From assembly GCA_008000375.1 (NCBI GenBank), contig SMOI01000187.1, forward strand, positions 1 to 64,000: a stretch of DNA of 64,000 bases, given 5' to 3'. Positions within the stretch are counted from its first letter, which is position 1. Every line of letters starts with the position of its first letter. Shown in pieces: positions 1 to 11,344 of the stretch. Made by a program: the position numbers and the translations under genes. The notes beneath the pieces are model-generated. The model was not told the DNA's origin, ran no database searches, and worked only from the letters and a program-made list of their open reading frames with translations. The DNA comes from Poteriospumella lacustris. Lineage: Eukaryota; Sar; Chrysophyceae; Chromulinales; Dinobryaceae.

Positions 1-425
1 CGTGATTTGGGATTGACTGATCTCTCACTGTTCCGTGTTGTGAACTGCTTTTCAACGTTGGAATGACGGTCACGTTGGAAGATCGGGATCGGTGTCGCGA
101 CACCAAATCGCCGTCATCGTCATCGTGCACATTGGGATCGAATTTTGGTTGAAATTTCAGCCGGCGGAAGAAGAAACAGCAAAGAAGGATTGCATTGCGA
201 ACGCAATGGATTTTGCTGGATATGCTTATGTCGTGCAGAAGCGGAAAGACAAAATTCAAAAGTGTTGTGTGGTTTTGCCATCTGGCTAAAAAGTTGCGGG
301 ACATCGTTCGGAGGAATATTTTATATTACCTGGTGATGGAACCCTCAGTAGCATTCTAGCTTCACTATTTTCCAAAAACAAAAAGCAACAAAGTCACTTT
401 GAGATAAATTTTATACGTTATTTAC
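1..425. other. No gene seen at left edge
   Basis: Only short open frames without family features. The last 100 bases are AT-rich and probably hold the promoter of the gene that begins at 426. Confidence 0.4.
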
Positions 426-929
426 ATGTCGAGACGAATTTCAAGAGATGCTGGAGGACCTCCCAATTTATTCTCCGGCTCATCCGACAACACTTACTCT
501 GATCGTACGTACGCTATTCGCTAACATTTCGCTATTCATGCTGATATTTCAGTATCCATAGAGTCGTGCTTGGGGAAGAGAACTCGCTGTGAGAATCGTG
601 TGAGTCAAGACTATTCTCACTGCGACGATTTGGCTGGTCTCGAGTCAGTCAATCCTGCAGTCGAGTACTTCGAGAGGATCTCAGAAACCATGCGACCGAC
701 AGATTTCCAAGTTTCATCAGGAGCTTCCATTCCTTTCCCGAATCAAACTGGAGGGGCATCGTATATTCCCACCCCAGCATCATCGCTCGATTCTACTTAC
801 TCCACACAGAGCACGGCGACAGTAGCCGCCGCGTCAAATCTCGCTGGAAACTCGAGTATGACGAAAAAAGCATCGACTTCTGCATGGGGATGGTTCGTTA
901 GCGGCGGAGATGAAGATATTTTCAGTTAA
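426..929 (+). CDS. Hypothetical small Ser/Thr-rich protein
   Basis: I do not recognise this gene. Two exons fit, 426-504 and 553-929, around a 48-bp intron that begins GTACGT and ends TTTCAG. Joined they give about 151 residues starting MSRRISRDAGG. The protein is hydrophilic and rich in Ser, Thr and Ala, with no signal peptide or membrane segment, and ends in a short acidic tail (GGDEDIFS). The RRIS motif near the start could be a basophilic kinase site, which is inference. The intron removes an in-frame stop and joins two frames that are open on either side, which is the main support for a real gene. It is otherwise composition-biased and could be lineage-specific. Confidence 0.55.
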
Positions 930-1437
930 AGTTGATGCTGAAACGCTTGAATCCACTCGTCAAGTCGCAAGAGTTTCCGATACGTTATTACTTGGAAAGG
1001 CAGTATCAAGCTTTTCTCTGTGTATATAATCTGTGCCTATGGTTGTTTTCTTTTCTTTTTCTTTTCTTTGTGTCAGTGCGACAGCAGTTTGATTTACGCA
1101 TTCAACGTCGTCGTTTCCGTGGTTTAGACTTATCGAGACTACAGGTCCGTCACCTGTGTTTGCTCGAAACCGTCTGACGACTCTCAGTTGCTATTTCTTC
1201 TTATGGCTTTCACTGTCGTTTGTTTTATCAACCTTGTCCGCAATGGTTAAGATCCGCTTTTCATCCTGCTCATCTGATACCCTATATTGCTATCTTCGAC
1301 CCCAAACGAACGGACACTGTCCGCGTCTTTTCCCACCCGTTTCACATGTATCGCCAAAAATTAAAATTTATATACACACGCATGATCCATGTGGGTCTAC
1401 GGAGGTTGTTGACAGGGTTGGAGAATATCCAGGTCTT
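930..1437. other. Intergenic, convergent 3' ends
   Basis: Lies between the end of the small plus-strand gene and the stop of the minus-strand TRIP13 gene. It is T-rich with pyrimidine tracts near 1040-1070, as expected for 3' untranslated sequence. No gene is supported. Confidence 0.5.
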
Positions 1438-3055
1438 CTACGCCACAGTCTCGAGTAAGACCGCCAGGTACTCTTCTACGGGTAGCTGTGACAGGAAACG
1501 GTATATGAGATGAGCTCCATGATTCTGCACATCACCAGACGCAAAATACTTACTTTCTCTCGGCCCACCACTTGTGCAAAGGCCTTCACGGGTAGTTTCC
1601 TCAAAGCTCGCCCACTGTAACCCTGGAATATGTTTGACAGTGGTGAAGAAGGCTACCGATGAGGTGACGGACAGAACTCGTCTCATACCTCAGTCTTCTC
1701 AGCGATTGCTCGCAGATATTGTGCTTTGACCGATGTAGAGTCTCTATCTCCTGACAACGATTCACTGGATCCCTCCGTTCCGATGAGCTTGCGATCGATG
1801 AGTTCTGTGATGCATGACGCAAGGATGTCTTGTCTACAAGGGGGGGGGGATGAGAACGACCAACACACAGACCACGTGCGCCTTCCATGACGTACCTTGC
1901 CTGTACCGAAGGGTTTCCAATGTAAATGTTCAAGTCCAACCTGTCAACAAATGCCTATTGGAATGCGACTAGCATAAGAGCACGGAACGACGATCGGCGG
2001 GAGATGATGATGTCAAGAGCAATACCTCGTCCAGTGTGGCAACCATATTCGATGTGCACATGACAAGCACATTTTTCCGACGGCGAAGTTGATCCAACGA
2101 GGTCAGTACGGCATTGACAACACGAATGGCATCACCAGGTTCACCAGAACGATTGGCATTGTTACGAGCTGCCGCGATACTCTCCACCTCATCGATCAAC
2201 AGTACGACGAGGCAGGTTTCATCTTCTGCGATGTCACTAATATGCTGAAACAATTTCATAACCAATTTCCCAGATTCTGAAAACCATTTCGAAAACAGAG
2301 AATGACAATTCACTTCGAAGAGTAATCCACTTTTGAACGTTGCTGCATTTCGTATGCAGATTTTCTGGGCCAATGCTTTGCAGAGAGACGTTTTCCCAGT
2401 TCCTATCGAGTACGACGATGGGCGCTTGGTCAGCAGCACCAAAATGGAAAACATAAAGATTGGGCATACCTGGTGGTCCATGGAGTAGAATCATCTTGTT
2501 CCAAGATATCAAGTTGGCATTTACGTTGTTGCCAGCGAAGAGTAAGGAAGTGCAACAGTAGTTGAGCAACATTGATTTGATCGAATCCTCCACGACGATG
2601 GAGTCCCAGAGTCCTGCAAGGAGACGATTGGGAAGCTCTATTTGTTCACCAAGCGGTAGATCAGCTCCTTCTCCCTCCAGAAATTCTGCTTCAGGCTCTT
2701 CATCCAGCATACGAAACGCGTGTACAATAATGTCAGCTTGCCAAAAGGACACTTTTTGTCCCAAGGGCAAATCTGTTACGAAGATGCTCTCCACTATATC
2801 CAAGAGATCGTCTGGAATTGGAATCCAGCCATTTTGGAAAATTGTGTACTGGGTGGAGAGTCGCTCTTTCACAAGCGCACTGACATCAGCTGCTTTTGAT
2901 CGACACGATCTCTTGATCTCGGCTTCAACATGAACAGCCACCTTCAATCGAGAGGAGAGAATATTTGACTTTGACTCAGTGGATGAGGACAAAGGAGAAG
3001 AAGATTCCGTTTCCTTCTCGTTGGTTGATTGGGAACTTGTTGACATGGCACTCAT
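1438..3055 (-). CDS. TRIP13: TRIP13/Pch2 AAA+ ATPase
   Basis: AAA+ remodeller that converts HORMA-domain proteins (Mad2, HORMAD/Hop1) between conformations, acting in the spindle checkpoint and in meiotic chromosome axis control. Six exons on the minus strand, in coding order 3055-2470, 2402-2026, 1954-1896, 1833-1689, 1622-1554, 1485-1438, give about 427 residues against 432 in human. Walker A GPPGTGKT (about residues 192-199) is split by intron 1 and is restored exactly on splicing. Walker B is [10 protein letters not shown], followed by AARN and the strongly conserved stretch [11 protein letters not shown]. The C-terminal exons give [16 protein letters not shown] and a final [10 protein letters not shown] helix, matching the family end. 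An upstream in-frame TTG exists, but the ATG at 3055 is the first proper start. It is divergent to the uS11 gene. Confidence 0.93.
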
Positions 3056-3510
3056 GGATGGAAATCTATGAATAACAATTCCTCCTTCTTTGATTGGCAA
3101 ATTCTGCGATGGAATAAAACTTTGAATGTATATGCGTCAGCGAAAGGCGTTTTTTGGTTTTGATCTTTTGGATTACTTCATCGCGGATAGAGAATCTTGT
3201 GCTCCGCTCCAGCATGGAGCAGCGAGGAGAATAAACTTGAAACGCACTTCGTCATATGTCGTTTGTCGCATATGAGATCGGACATGTGACATCCGACAAT
3301 CCACACGGATTGGGAGGCCGGTTGAGCAGCTGCGACACGCACGCGTGGTCGATCAATTGCGACACAACAAAAGTGGTCACACATGTGAACCACGAGAGGC
3401 CCGCCAGCCAGCCAGCACCATGTTCATCCGAGAAACTATGCTTGAGTTCGTCTTATCTTGACTGTCGTTACTTTCCACATAATTGTATTTACAATCGCAC
3501 CCAGTATAAA
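3056..3510. other. Divergent promoter region TRIP13 / uS11
   Basis: A 455-bp region between two divergent starts. A TATA-like TATAAA lies immediately before the uS11 ATG (about 3505-3510), which is too close to act as a normal TATA box. No other gene is seen. Confidence 0.45.
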
Positions 3511-4152
3511 ATGGTACGTGATCAGCTTTGTGTGGGGCAATGATGCCCTCAATTTTCCACTCATGGATCTCTGATAAATTTTCTATATTTGTTATCTGCA
3601 ATGTCGTCGTCAATAGGCTGATACTAAGAAGGAAAAGGCTGTTGAGGAGGTCACCACCGTTGCCAAGAAGGAGGGTGAGGAATACTTCGCCGTTGCCCAC
3701 ATCTTCGCTTCGTTCAACGATACCTTCGTGGTAAGTCAAAAGTTATTTTGTTGTCGTTTGTTTCATCGACGGGATTTTAATTTCGTTTCTTTTCTTCGAC
3801 CTTTTTCATCGCTCCTTTTTAGCACATCACCGATCTTTCCGGTCGTGAAACTTTGTGCCGTATCACTGGTGGCATGAAGGTCAAGGCTGACAGAGACGAA
3901 TCTTCCCCTTACGCTGCAATGCTTGCCGCCATGGACGCCGCTGCCAAGGCCAAGGAGTTGGGTGTCACTGCTGTTCACATCAAGATGAGAGCCACCGGTG
4001 GTAACCGAACGAAGACCCCTGGCCCTGGTGCCCAATCCGCTCTTCGTGCCCTCGCCCGTTCTGGCCTCAAGATTGGCCGCATCGAGGACGTCACCCCTAT
4101 CCCCACAGACTCTACCCGCCGCAAGGGCTCTCGCCGTGGTAGAAGACTCTAA
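3511..4152 (+). CDS. RPS14: 40S ribosomal protein uS11 (S14)
   Basis: Component of the small subunit platform, contacting 18S rRNA near the mRNA exit channel. Exons 3511-3513, 3617-3730 and 3823-4152 give about 148 residues (human 151). The first exon is just the ATG and a 103-bp intron follows, so the start codon alone is separated from the body. The core is diagnostic: [56 protein letters not shown], and the C-terminal [11 protein letters not shown] with the basic [11 protein letters not shown] tail. Codon use is strongly biased to C-ending codons, as in the other ribosomal protein genes of the window, consistent with high expression. Confidence 0.96.
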
Positions 4153-5044
4153 ATTCCCAACCTTCTTCGCGATTGTAATAGCATAAATCAAAATTTCATA
4201 GTTGTGCTTCTCTTCACAACGAAGCGTAGCTGTCCTGAACATGGATCTTGCTCGTGTTGATGCTGCCGACGCTTCTAATTCGTGGTTGACCACTGAACAA
4301 CAACGCTGTTTGCCCCGTCGTCTAATTTAGTTACGATCGATAAAAACCGTGCATTATCCTCTTCGAAAAAATGTTTGTCTGTTGTGACAGTGACAGGGAG
4401 GACAATGTGGACGAACGTAACCTTGCTGTCTGAAGACTCCACTCCGATACTCTACATTTGTACAAGAAGCTTATCGCCAGCCTTTACAAGCTTATTGCCC
4501 TCTTACATCTTTCCATTTAGAGTCACCCAAGCCACAAAGGCGAAGCTTAAAGGAAGTTTAAGTACACCTTGAGGTACTTCTGAAACGCATCGGCATCACA
4601 AAATACTCGCTTAGTTACTGAATCGCAAGCTTGTTTCGACACCAGCGAAAGATATCCACATACATATATATGGAAGGGTAACATTTCTGCTTGTGTTTAC
4701 AACAAATAGTGGAAAAGCGAATCCATTTATAGTGAGTGACCTGTAACGTTACCCGTTACAGCTGTACTGTGTACTGTGGGCACTAAAGTCGCTCCGATTT
4801 CCTCCACATTTTCTTCAATATGACCGACCGACGCCGACTGGCAGCGCCAGTGGAGGCCTTCTCTCCGATGGGCGGGCCATTTTTAGGCTCTGCGCCCCAT
4901 GCCCCATGGCTCGCTGCTGTTGGAAGAGGAACGAGAATTGCAACTCTTTGATTCGTCATTTTGGTCCTCTTGGTGGGTGCTATGTTCTTCGACTGATTCT
5001 CTTGGTGGATAACGAGTGGAATCAGAAGTAGATAGAATATCGCG
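4153..5044. other. Long intergenic region, 892 bp
   Basis: It holds the uS11 3' region and, near 4741-4761, a perfect 8-bp hairpin listed separately. AT-rich with a run of TATATATA near 4665. No coding signal beyond short chance frames. Confidence 0.45.
4741..4761. repeat. Short perfect hairpin, 8-bp arms
   Basis: CTGTAACG and CGTTACAG are perfect inverted repeats separated by 5 bases. It stands about 280 bp upstream of the next start codon. The arms contain TAACG cores that resemble Myb target half-sites. Any regulatory role is inference. Confidence 0.5.
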
Positions 5045-6271
5045 ATGAATGTCTACAAGCAAGTAGGAGGCGCGCAGTCTATTGATATTCGAGGCGCCAA
5101 AGGCTCGAATGCCATTTCGATAAATGGGACATATGATCCCACAGATGAAGTTTGCAATGACATGCCCGTATACCAAAAGCGTGGCGACCCAAACAAATGG
5201 ATGGAATACTTCACACAATCGAAAAAATGGTACATAAAAGCAACAACCGATCGGGGGAAAGCACGAGGTTGGTTACGGCTGACGGCAGATCCAGCCGTAA
5301 CCCCGGAGAAATGCGATGGCAATTGTGAAGTATGGGATGGTAGCAAATGGACATCACAACCAACAGTAAATATCGTCACAGCCAAACAACGGCATGAGGA
5401 TGATTTGAAACATGGCAGTTTGCGACGTATTCGAGCAACACCTGTTCGAATTACTGGTGCCACGGGACCGAGTGGACCATCCATCAATGGTATTTATGAA
5501 CCAACAGAAGAATGTTGTGGTGGATGGCCAGTCTATCGGAAAAAGGATGATCCCGAGAAATGGTTGGAATATAACGTAGCCAGTCAAGAATGGTTTGTAA
5601 AACCAACAACAGATCGTGGGAAACCGGAAGGTTGGCTGTGTATCGCCTCGGATCCACCGACACGTCCAGAATTAACAAAAGGAACATGTGATGTATGGGA
5701 TGGAGAGCGATGGATTGCACAAAACACAGTGGTTATCAAACCGTTACCCGGGTATTTCCGCGGTATGACCGAAGTACAAATATTTTGTACCGAAGAAATC
5801 AAAAAATCCCACGAAAAACTCACGAATACACTCAACAAAGCCATCAAAATCTTACAAGCATCTATCCCACCGGAGAAAATCGCCGAAGGCACCATGCAAC
5901 TCGCCGCGATGAACTCGGATTACGATCGACAACTACAAATCTTGCGCAAGAAACGCGACGAAGAAAAAGAGCGAGAATCACAAGAACAACAACGCGAAAT
6001 GCCTGAGCATCGAGATCTCGGGGAATACGACGAAGAAGACGACGAAGACGACGATCTAGACGACGACGAAGATGACGAGGATGACGACGAAGATGACGAC
6101 GGTGTCTTTGACGACGACGACGACGAACACGTGCACGACGCCAACGTCAAGGCCGCGATTGCTGCGGCTGCAGCGCAAAAGAAGAATGGTGCAGTGTTTG
6201 CTTCAACGTTGGCGGCAGCGGCGGCGGCGGATGCGGCGACGGCCGCCGCAGCGGTGGCGGAGTCCAAGTAA
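5045..6271 (+). CDS. Two-repeat protein with acidic and Ala-rich tail
   Basis: Single-exon 408-residue protein. Two tandem domains of about 95 residues (roughly 12-108 and 135-232) share a pattern: SING-YDPT/YEPT, then PVY-K--DP-KW-EY, W-(I/V)K-TTDRGK--GWL, DPP/DPA, and C-VWDG--W--Q. The regular Trp/Gly spacing suggests a small beta-rich domain. I have seen similar repeats in stramenopile and algal proteins but know no function. A charged coiled-coil-like segment follows (about 255-330), then an almost pure Asp/Glu run (about 333-372) and an Ala-rich tail of about 40 residues. There is no signal peptide or membrane segment, so it is probably intracellular. The acidic run is GA(C/T)-GA(A/G) microsatellite-like DNA and probably varies in length. 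Confidence 0.8.
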   Translation: MNVYKQVGGAQSIDIRGAKGSNAISINGTYDPTDEVCNDMPVYQKRGDPNKWMEYFTQSKKWYIKATTDRGKARGWLRLTADPAVTPEKCDGNCEVWDGSKWTSQPTVNIVTAKQRHEDDLKHGSLRRIRATPVRITGATGPSGPSINGIYEPTEECCGGWPVYRKKDDPEKWLEYNVASQEWFVKPTTDRGKPEGWLCIASDPPTRPELTKGTCDVWDGERWIAQNTVVIKPLPGYFRGMTEVQIFCTEEIKKSHEKLTNTLNKAIKILQASIPPEKIAEGTMQLAAMNSDYDRQLQILRKKRDEEKERESQEQQREMPEHRDLGEYDEEDDEDDDLDDDEDDEDDDEDDDGVFDDDDDEHVHDANVKAAIAAAAAQKKNGAVFASTLAAAAAADAATAAAAVAESK

Positions 6272-6570
6272 CCCCCCTTCGCCCTCCTTCGCCCTCCCCG
6301 CCCCTCCTCACCCTTTCACCGACCCACCCCCACCCCTCCCCTCTGTGTGAACGGCGTTTCCACCCACGCCGTTTTCCTGTTCTATGTAATAAAGAAAGAA
6401 AGAAAAAAACTCTCACCAAAACCACAAGAAAACATGACAACTCCTCCGTCTCCGACAGGTAGACCGACTCTCTCTTTCTCTCTGTCTCTTACAGGTGGGC
6501 ACTGCCACTCAGACTACGACTACGACCGCTGCTGCTACGACCGCTACCACAGCGACGTTTCACTTATTAC

Positions 6571-9500
6571 TTATCGCTTCAACGTGCGCTGTTTCTCCGC
6601 AGAGACCACCACTTGTTCATCGACCGCCAACCCTTTCCGCTTCCGGACACTGTGAATACACGACCGCGCTTGGTTGTGTTCGTCGAGATACTCCTCACCG
6701 AATTCTTCCAGTTCTTCTTCGGTGCGGGGTCGCCAGAACGGATCCGACGCCATCGCTTCCCAATGCGAAAACGACAATTGCGGTGCCGTGCCACTGCCCG
6801 ACGTCTTCTTCAACAATTCTTGCGCAAAATGAAACGAATTCGCGACGGGCAAATACGCCGACAGGACGAAGAGATTGGTACCCTCGATGATGTCCTCTTG
6901 GTAGACGGTTCCCCGTCGACGAGAGAGCACCGCATACAAATTGCCCAGTTGCGACTGACCGCATTGCAAATTGCACGCGAAAATCGGTTCAATGAGACGT
7001 GACGCACCGGACAACAGGGCCAATCGCATGCTCTCTTTCGTCTCCGAGATCAATTGACCCGTGTGAATCGACGTCACCACCCCCGCCGCGGAACCATTCA
7101 CCACCCCAGCAACACCAGCACTGGGAGAGGAGGCCGCCGACGACGACAACAACTGCGCAAAGTCCTCAGTGCCCACGATATGCTCAGCCAACGCCGCGAC
7201 CACTTCGATTTTGTTGATTTGGAAGCACACGCCGTGCATCGGTTCATGCATCAACGGTCCCGCGCCGACGGCTTCATGGAAACCGGCCACAATCGACGTG
7301 TGCAACCGTTGCCACAGCGCATGGAACGACGCATGTTCGCGGTCGATGTGGGCCACCGTTTGGCCCCAAAACCCTTGTTCCACCGCCTCGTCGCCGCTAC
7401 CACTGCCACTGCCATTGCCACTGTCCATCATCGTCGCCGCCAACTTCGCGAGATACGTCTGCGGCAAGAACAACCCACGATTGTCCACGATCTCCATCGT
7501 CACTTGTGGATGAAACGCCAACAGATTCGTGGGGCAAAACCGTGGACCCAGGGCAATCAATCGTTGCGTCACCGTGGACAGGGCGGTGTCCGCATACCCC
7601 GGGCGTTCACTGAGTTTGTTGGTCAATTCCTGTTGAAAAGCGGCCCAGGTCTTGTCGGTGGTCTTGTGACGCTGCAAAAACTCACGGACTGTCGTCTCCG
7701 CGTGCACGGGCTCTCGTTGGGTGAGATATGCATGCGACAAGGATTCATCCAGCGCCGCAAAGCCCGTGACATCTTGTTCCAAATGGTTCATCGCCGTGAG
7801 CGGCACGGGTATCGCTTGGATGGTCACCGCTACGTTCTTGGCTTCGACCGTGTATCGGACATAGCCCTGACGGGCTCGGGCAATGCCCGGTAAGTCACAC
7901 CAGGGCGGAGGAAGTTTGGACGCCAACGAGGCATCGGTCGGAGGCGCCGTCGAGGTCAACGGGGGCAAATGCTGCGTTTGGAAGTTCTCTGCGGCCGCTT
8001 GTAGCTCGGCGGGGGTCGAATACGCTTGTACCGCGGCTTGCAACGCCGCCACGGCACTGCCCGCAATCAACGGAGGAGGAATCGTGGCAAAGGCCGGATG
8101 CGCGATCGCCGTCGGGGTCGTCGGAAACGTCACGTCGTCCAACACGACACCCTCGCGGAACGAGACCAACGGCTCGGACACCTTCAACGCACATCTATCG
8201 GTACAGCAACCCCCACCACATTTAGACACGTGTATACCATAGCAGAGCAGGAGCAGGGTCACTTACTTGGCAAACTTGTCGACCAACGTCTTCACACATT
8301 GATCGAGATGCAACTCGCCTAGACACGTCATCGTGCGTTGTCCACTGCTGTCGACACCAATCTCGACGACGGGATCAAACTGATTCAAGGCTTGCAATCC
8401 CATTTCCAATGCACGTAAATGCATGGTGTTTTCGGGTTCTACGGCGACTTTCAACATGGGTTTCGATTGAAACGTGATGGCTTTCAACGGGGGACACAGC
8501 CAGGTGTCACTGATCGTCGCGGTTTTCAAGATGTAGTCCTCCAAGCCAACGATACCGACGATGTTCCCCGCGGGGACTGTGTCTGCGGCCGCAATGGAGG
8601 GGCCTAACAAGAGATAACAACCGAGTTTGTCGGTGTGTAGATCCGGGACACGTGTGATGCTACCCTGCAAGGCGGTGGGGATGGCCTCGTTGGTGTAGAC
8701 GTCGGGTCGATTGTTGTCCTGCGACAAGGCGGCAAAGGCAAACGGGTCGTGTTTGTGACCCACGATGTGCACGGGACTGTCACGCTTCAACGTGCCGGAG
8801 AAGATACGTCCCAAGGCTAAAAACACTTCTTGATCCGGTGCGAGAGGTGGCGGTGGTGGGACAACCGCCGTCTCGTCACTTGACTCTTCCCCGGCAGCTG
8901 CCGCTGCTGCTGCTTCGGCTGCACGGGCCGTTCGCATGGTTTGAAGCATCTCTACGTCACGTTTAGAGAGTTCCGCGACCCGAACCGGCATCATTTTAGA
9001 GACAAAGACCACCAACGGTGCCTCCGGCGACGTGTCACACGATTCGATCGCTTTTTTAATCTTCTCCAACTTCTGCTCGCCGATACTCTCGCTATCCTCG
9101 TCCAGAGACAAATAATGACTCTCCATCAACGTTTGGACACGCAATCGTTGCGCTTCGACAGGATTTGGCATGTTGCGAATCACCATCCGCAAAATGGAAT
9201 CGGCCAGGGGCAACCAACGTCGCATGATGGATTGCAACGTGGAGCGAGGATCCCGCGCATTGATTTCACGCTTCTCCAGGTGAATGCCCAACTCCGATTT
9301 GGCGTATTCTACCGTTCCCAGTAAGTCTCGTTCAACCATCAACGTTTCGTAGACTTTCCAAATGGGTTCAAGGACCAACGTCGCGAACATCGGTTGCTTT
9401 TGAGCATCCGCGTGATCGATTTTGGTGATTTTCTTGGTCTCCAGATTCAACGAGTAATCATCAAAGAGATACTTGCGGAGAACACCTTTGTTCAAACCCA

Positions 9501-10272
9501 ATTTCTTATGCCACGTGTTGATAAACTTCATCAACCCAAAGCCCCAACCATCAAAGGCTGAGGCGAATTGGACGTTACCCTTTTCTGGTGCGAAGGTCCA
9601 TTCAGCGACCATCGGGTCATCATCTGGGATGTTTGCATCTTCCATCGTGACTCCTTTCAGTTCGTTGGCTTTGATATACTCGGAATTGACCAAGGTAAAG
9701 GCCAACGCATTGACGTTCTCGATGATGCGTCGTAGGTGATGGAAGGCCTCTGCAGGCGTGAGGCGCAATTCGGACACCAACCGATCAATTTTATTGAGCA
9801 CCAAACAAGGACGCATGCGCTCTTTCAACGCCTTGTAAATAACAGCATGCGTCTGAGTGCAAACGCCTTCCAAAGCGTCGACCACGATCAAGGCACCGTC
9901 GCACAACCGGGCAGCGGTGGACACATCCGACGAAAAGTCGATATGACCGGGTGAATCGACAAGATTGATAAGGTAATCTAGGTTGGAGCCATTGGTAGCA
10001 TCCGCACCCGCTTCGCCTTTTTCCTCGAAGTGGTAGTACAAAGCGATCGCCGATGAATGCATCGTAATACCGCGCTTCTGTTCCTCTTCAGTGGAATCCA
10101 GAAATCGAAGTTTTCCAGCCAGCTTGGAAGAAATGATACCATTGGAGCTCACGAGCGAATCCGACAGGGTGGTTTTACCGTGATCCACATGGGCTAAGAT
10201 GCAGAAATTGCGAATATTCTCTTTGTTGTGTTGCAGCGCCAACAAGGTCGACACATCCACACGTTGTGACAT
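6571..10272 (-). CDS. EFL1: EFL1 ribosome-assembly GTPase
   Basis: EF-2-like GTPase that, with SBDS, releases eIF6 from late cytoplasmic 60S subunits (yeast Ria1/Efl1). Two exons, 10272-8267 and 8194-6571, around a 72-bp intron give about 1209 residues (human 1120, yeast 1110). The G domain shows G1 AHVDHGKTTLSD, G2 region EEEQKRGITM, G3 DSPGHIDFSSDV and G4 NKIDRL, with the EFL1-typical start RNFCILAHVDHGKTT. Splicing joins ...LVDKFAK to CALKVSEPLVSFRE, matching the EF-2 family domain order across the junction. The extra length is in low-complexity Ala/Gly/Ser insertions, including one around residues 450-480 and one in the C-terminal half. It is distinguished from EF-2 by the insert within domain II and the lack of a diphthamide loop signature. 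The 3' half is visibly more GC-rich than the 5' half. Confidence 0.93.
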
Positions 10273-10764
10273 CTTTCACACGGCGGTGGTTACTTCGGAT
10301 GACAGAAATGCAAAGATTATGAGAGCAATAGTTACGCAATGACATTATAATTGCTTGGTTCTTGGCGAGAAGCGAGAAGTCGTCACGAAGAAGATGGATG
10401 AATCGCAGGAGTGGGGCTGTTTGGCTGGTGGGACGAAATGTGGACATGGTACATACGTAATGAGAGATAAATATACTTAAGCACGTATTGTCAACTATTT
10501 ACCGTACATTGACACGATGGTGACGACTCTTTTCACGTGCTGAAAAGACACCTTTCACATACATGACTAACATCACATCATCTGAACAACTTCCTCTCTT
10601 CATTATCAGAAGATAAGAGGAGCGAATAAGGAAACTTGCCATTCCACTTCTATCGAATCCCGAGGTTTGGCGATTGCAAAAATCATAAAAGGAAGAACCG
10701 AAGTCCCTGCGCCCTGACGGAAGCATCGAACAGCACCCCACCAGCAAGTCGCAATACGTGAAAG
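10273..10764. other. Divergent promoter region, EFL1 / small secreted-type gene
   Basis: A 492-bp region between divergent starts. No gene or RNA signal is visible. Confidence 0.4.
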
Positions 10765-11052
10765 ATGAACTGTGGATTTATCTGCTTAATATTCTTGACA
10801 GTGCTATTGATGGAGACGTCGTCCCATAGGTATCATTCGCTGCTCGCTCTGCAAGGAGGTGCACGACCAAACCGGTCCCGGCGATCAAAGCACTTAGGTT
10901 TTCGTTCGATGGTGAAGTCATTTTGGCTTAGTTTAATTGATCCAGGAAATGAAGATGCTTTAGTTCAATCCACTTCACAGCGTTCTCCCTCTGAGAAGAG
11001 TAGTCGTCCAAAGAAAAGCTGGTTTGGAAAGAAGGATAAGAAGAAGCAGTAA
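10765..11052 (+). CDS. Small protein with signal peptide and Lys-rich tail
   Basis: I do not recognise this 95-residue protein. It begins with a clear hydrophobic signal sequence or anchor (MNCGFICLIFLTVLLMETSS), then LLALQGGARPNRSRRS, and ends in a strongly basic tail (KKSWFGKKDKKKQ). The short LxxxGGA stretch after the signal resembles a motif common after signal peptides in some stramenopile proteins, which is an impression only. Single exon with a proper ATG and a 3' region with TATATAAAG near 11124. A secreted peptide, or a small type I/II membrane protein with a basic cytosolic tail, are both possible. Confidence 0.6.
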   Translation: MNCGFICLIFLTVLLMETSSHRYHSLLALQGGARPNRSRRSKHLGFRSMVKSFWLSLIDPGNEDALVQSTSQRSPSEKSSRPKKSWFGKKDKKKQ

Positions 11053-11344
11053 ACTGTGTGCGTAGCCGCGTAGCCGCGGCATAGAATGCCCTTGGCAGCC
11101 CAAAATGTAAATCAAGACTGTATATATAAAGTTATGAGAGCAATCAAGTTACATGAGTCAAAGAACTTTCATTTGAATAATTTTGGCGGAAACGTGAACA
11201 AAAATACTAGATAAAATAACGACGACCAATTGAATCTACTCACAATTGCGTCATCAAAAAAACAAATATGATCTATGTACAGTCAGTAAAACACAGCAGA
11301 GTCGTGCTTGTTTGTTCAAACGAAACAGCTCTGGTGGAAGGATC

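Noticed and set aside
1438-1939. Separate small minus-strand genes here
   Set aside because: They are exons 3-6 of TRIP13 once splice sites are joined.
5920-6267. Poly-Ser minus-strand frame
   Set aside because: Mirror of the Asp/Glu run in the plus-strand gene.
7054-7893. 279-residue plus-strand frame opposite EFL1
   Set aside because: Arg-rich shadow frame; EFL1 domains occupy the other strand.
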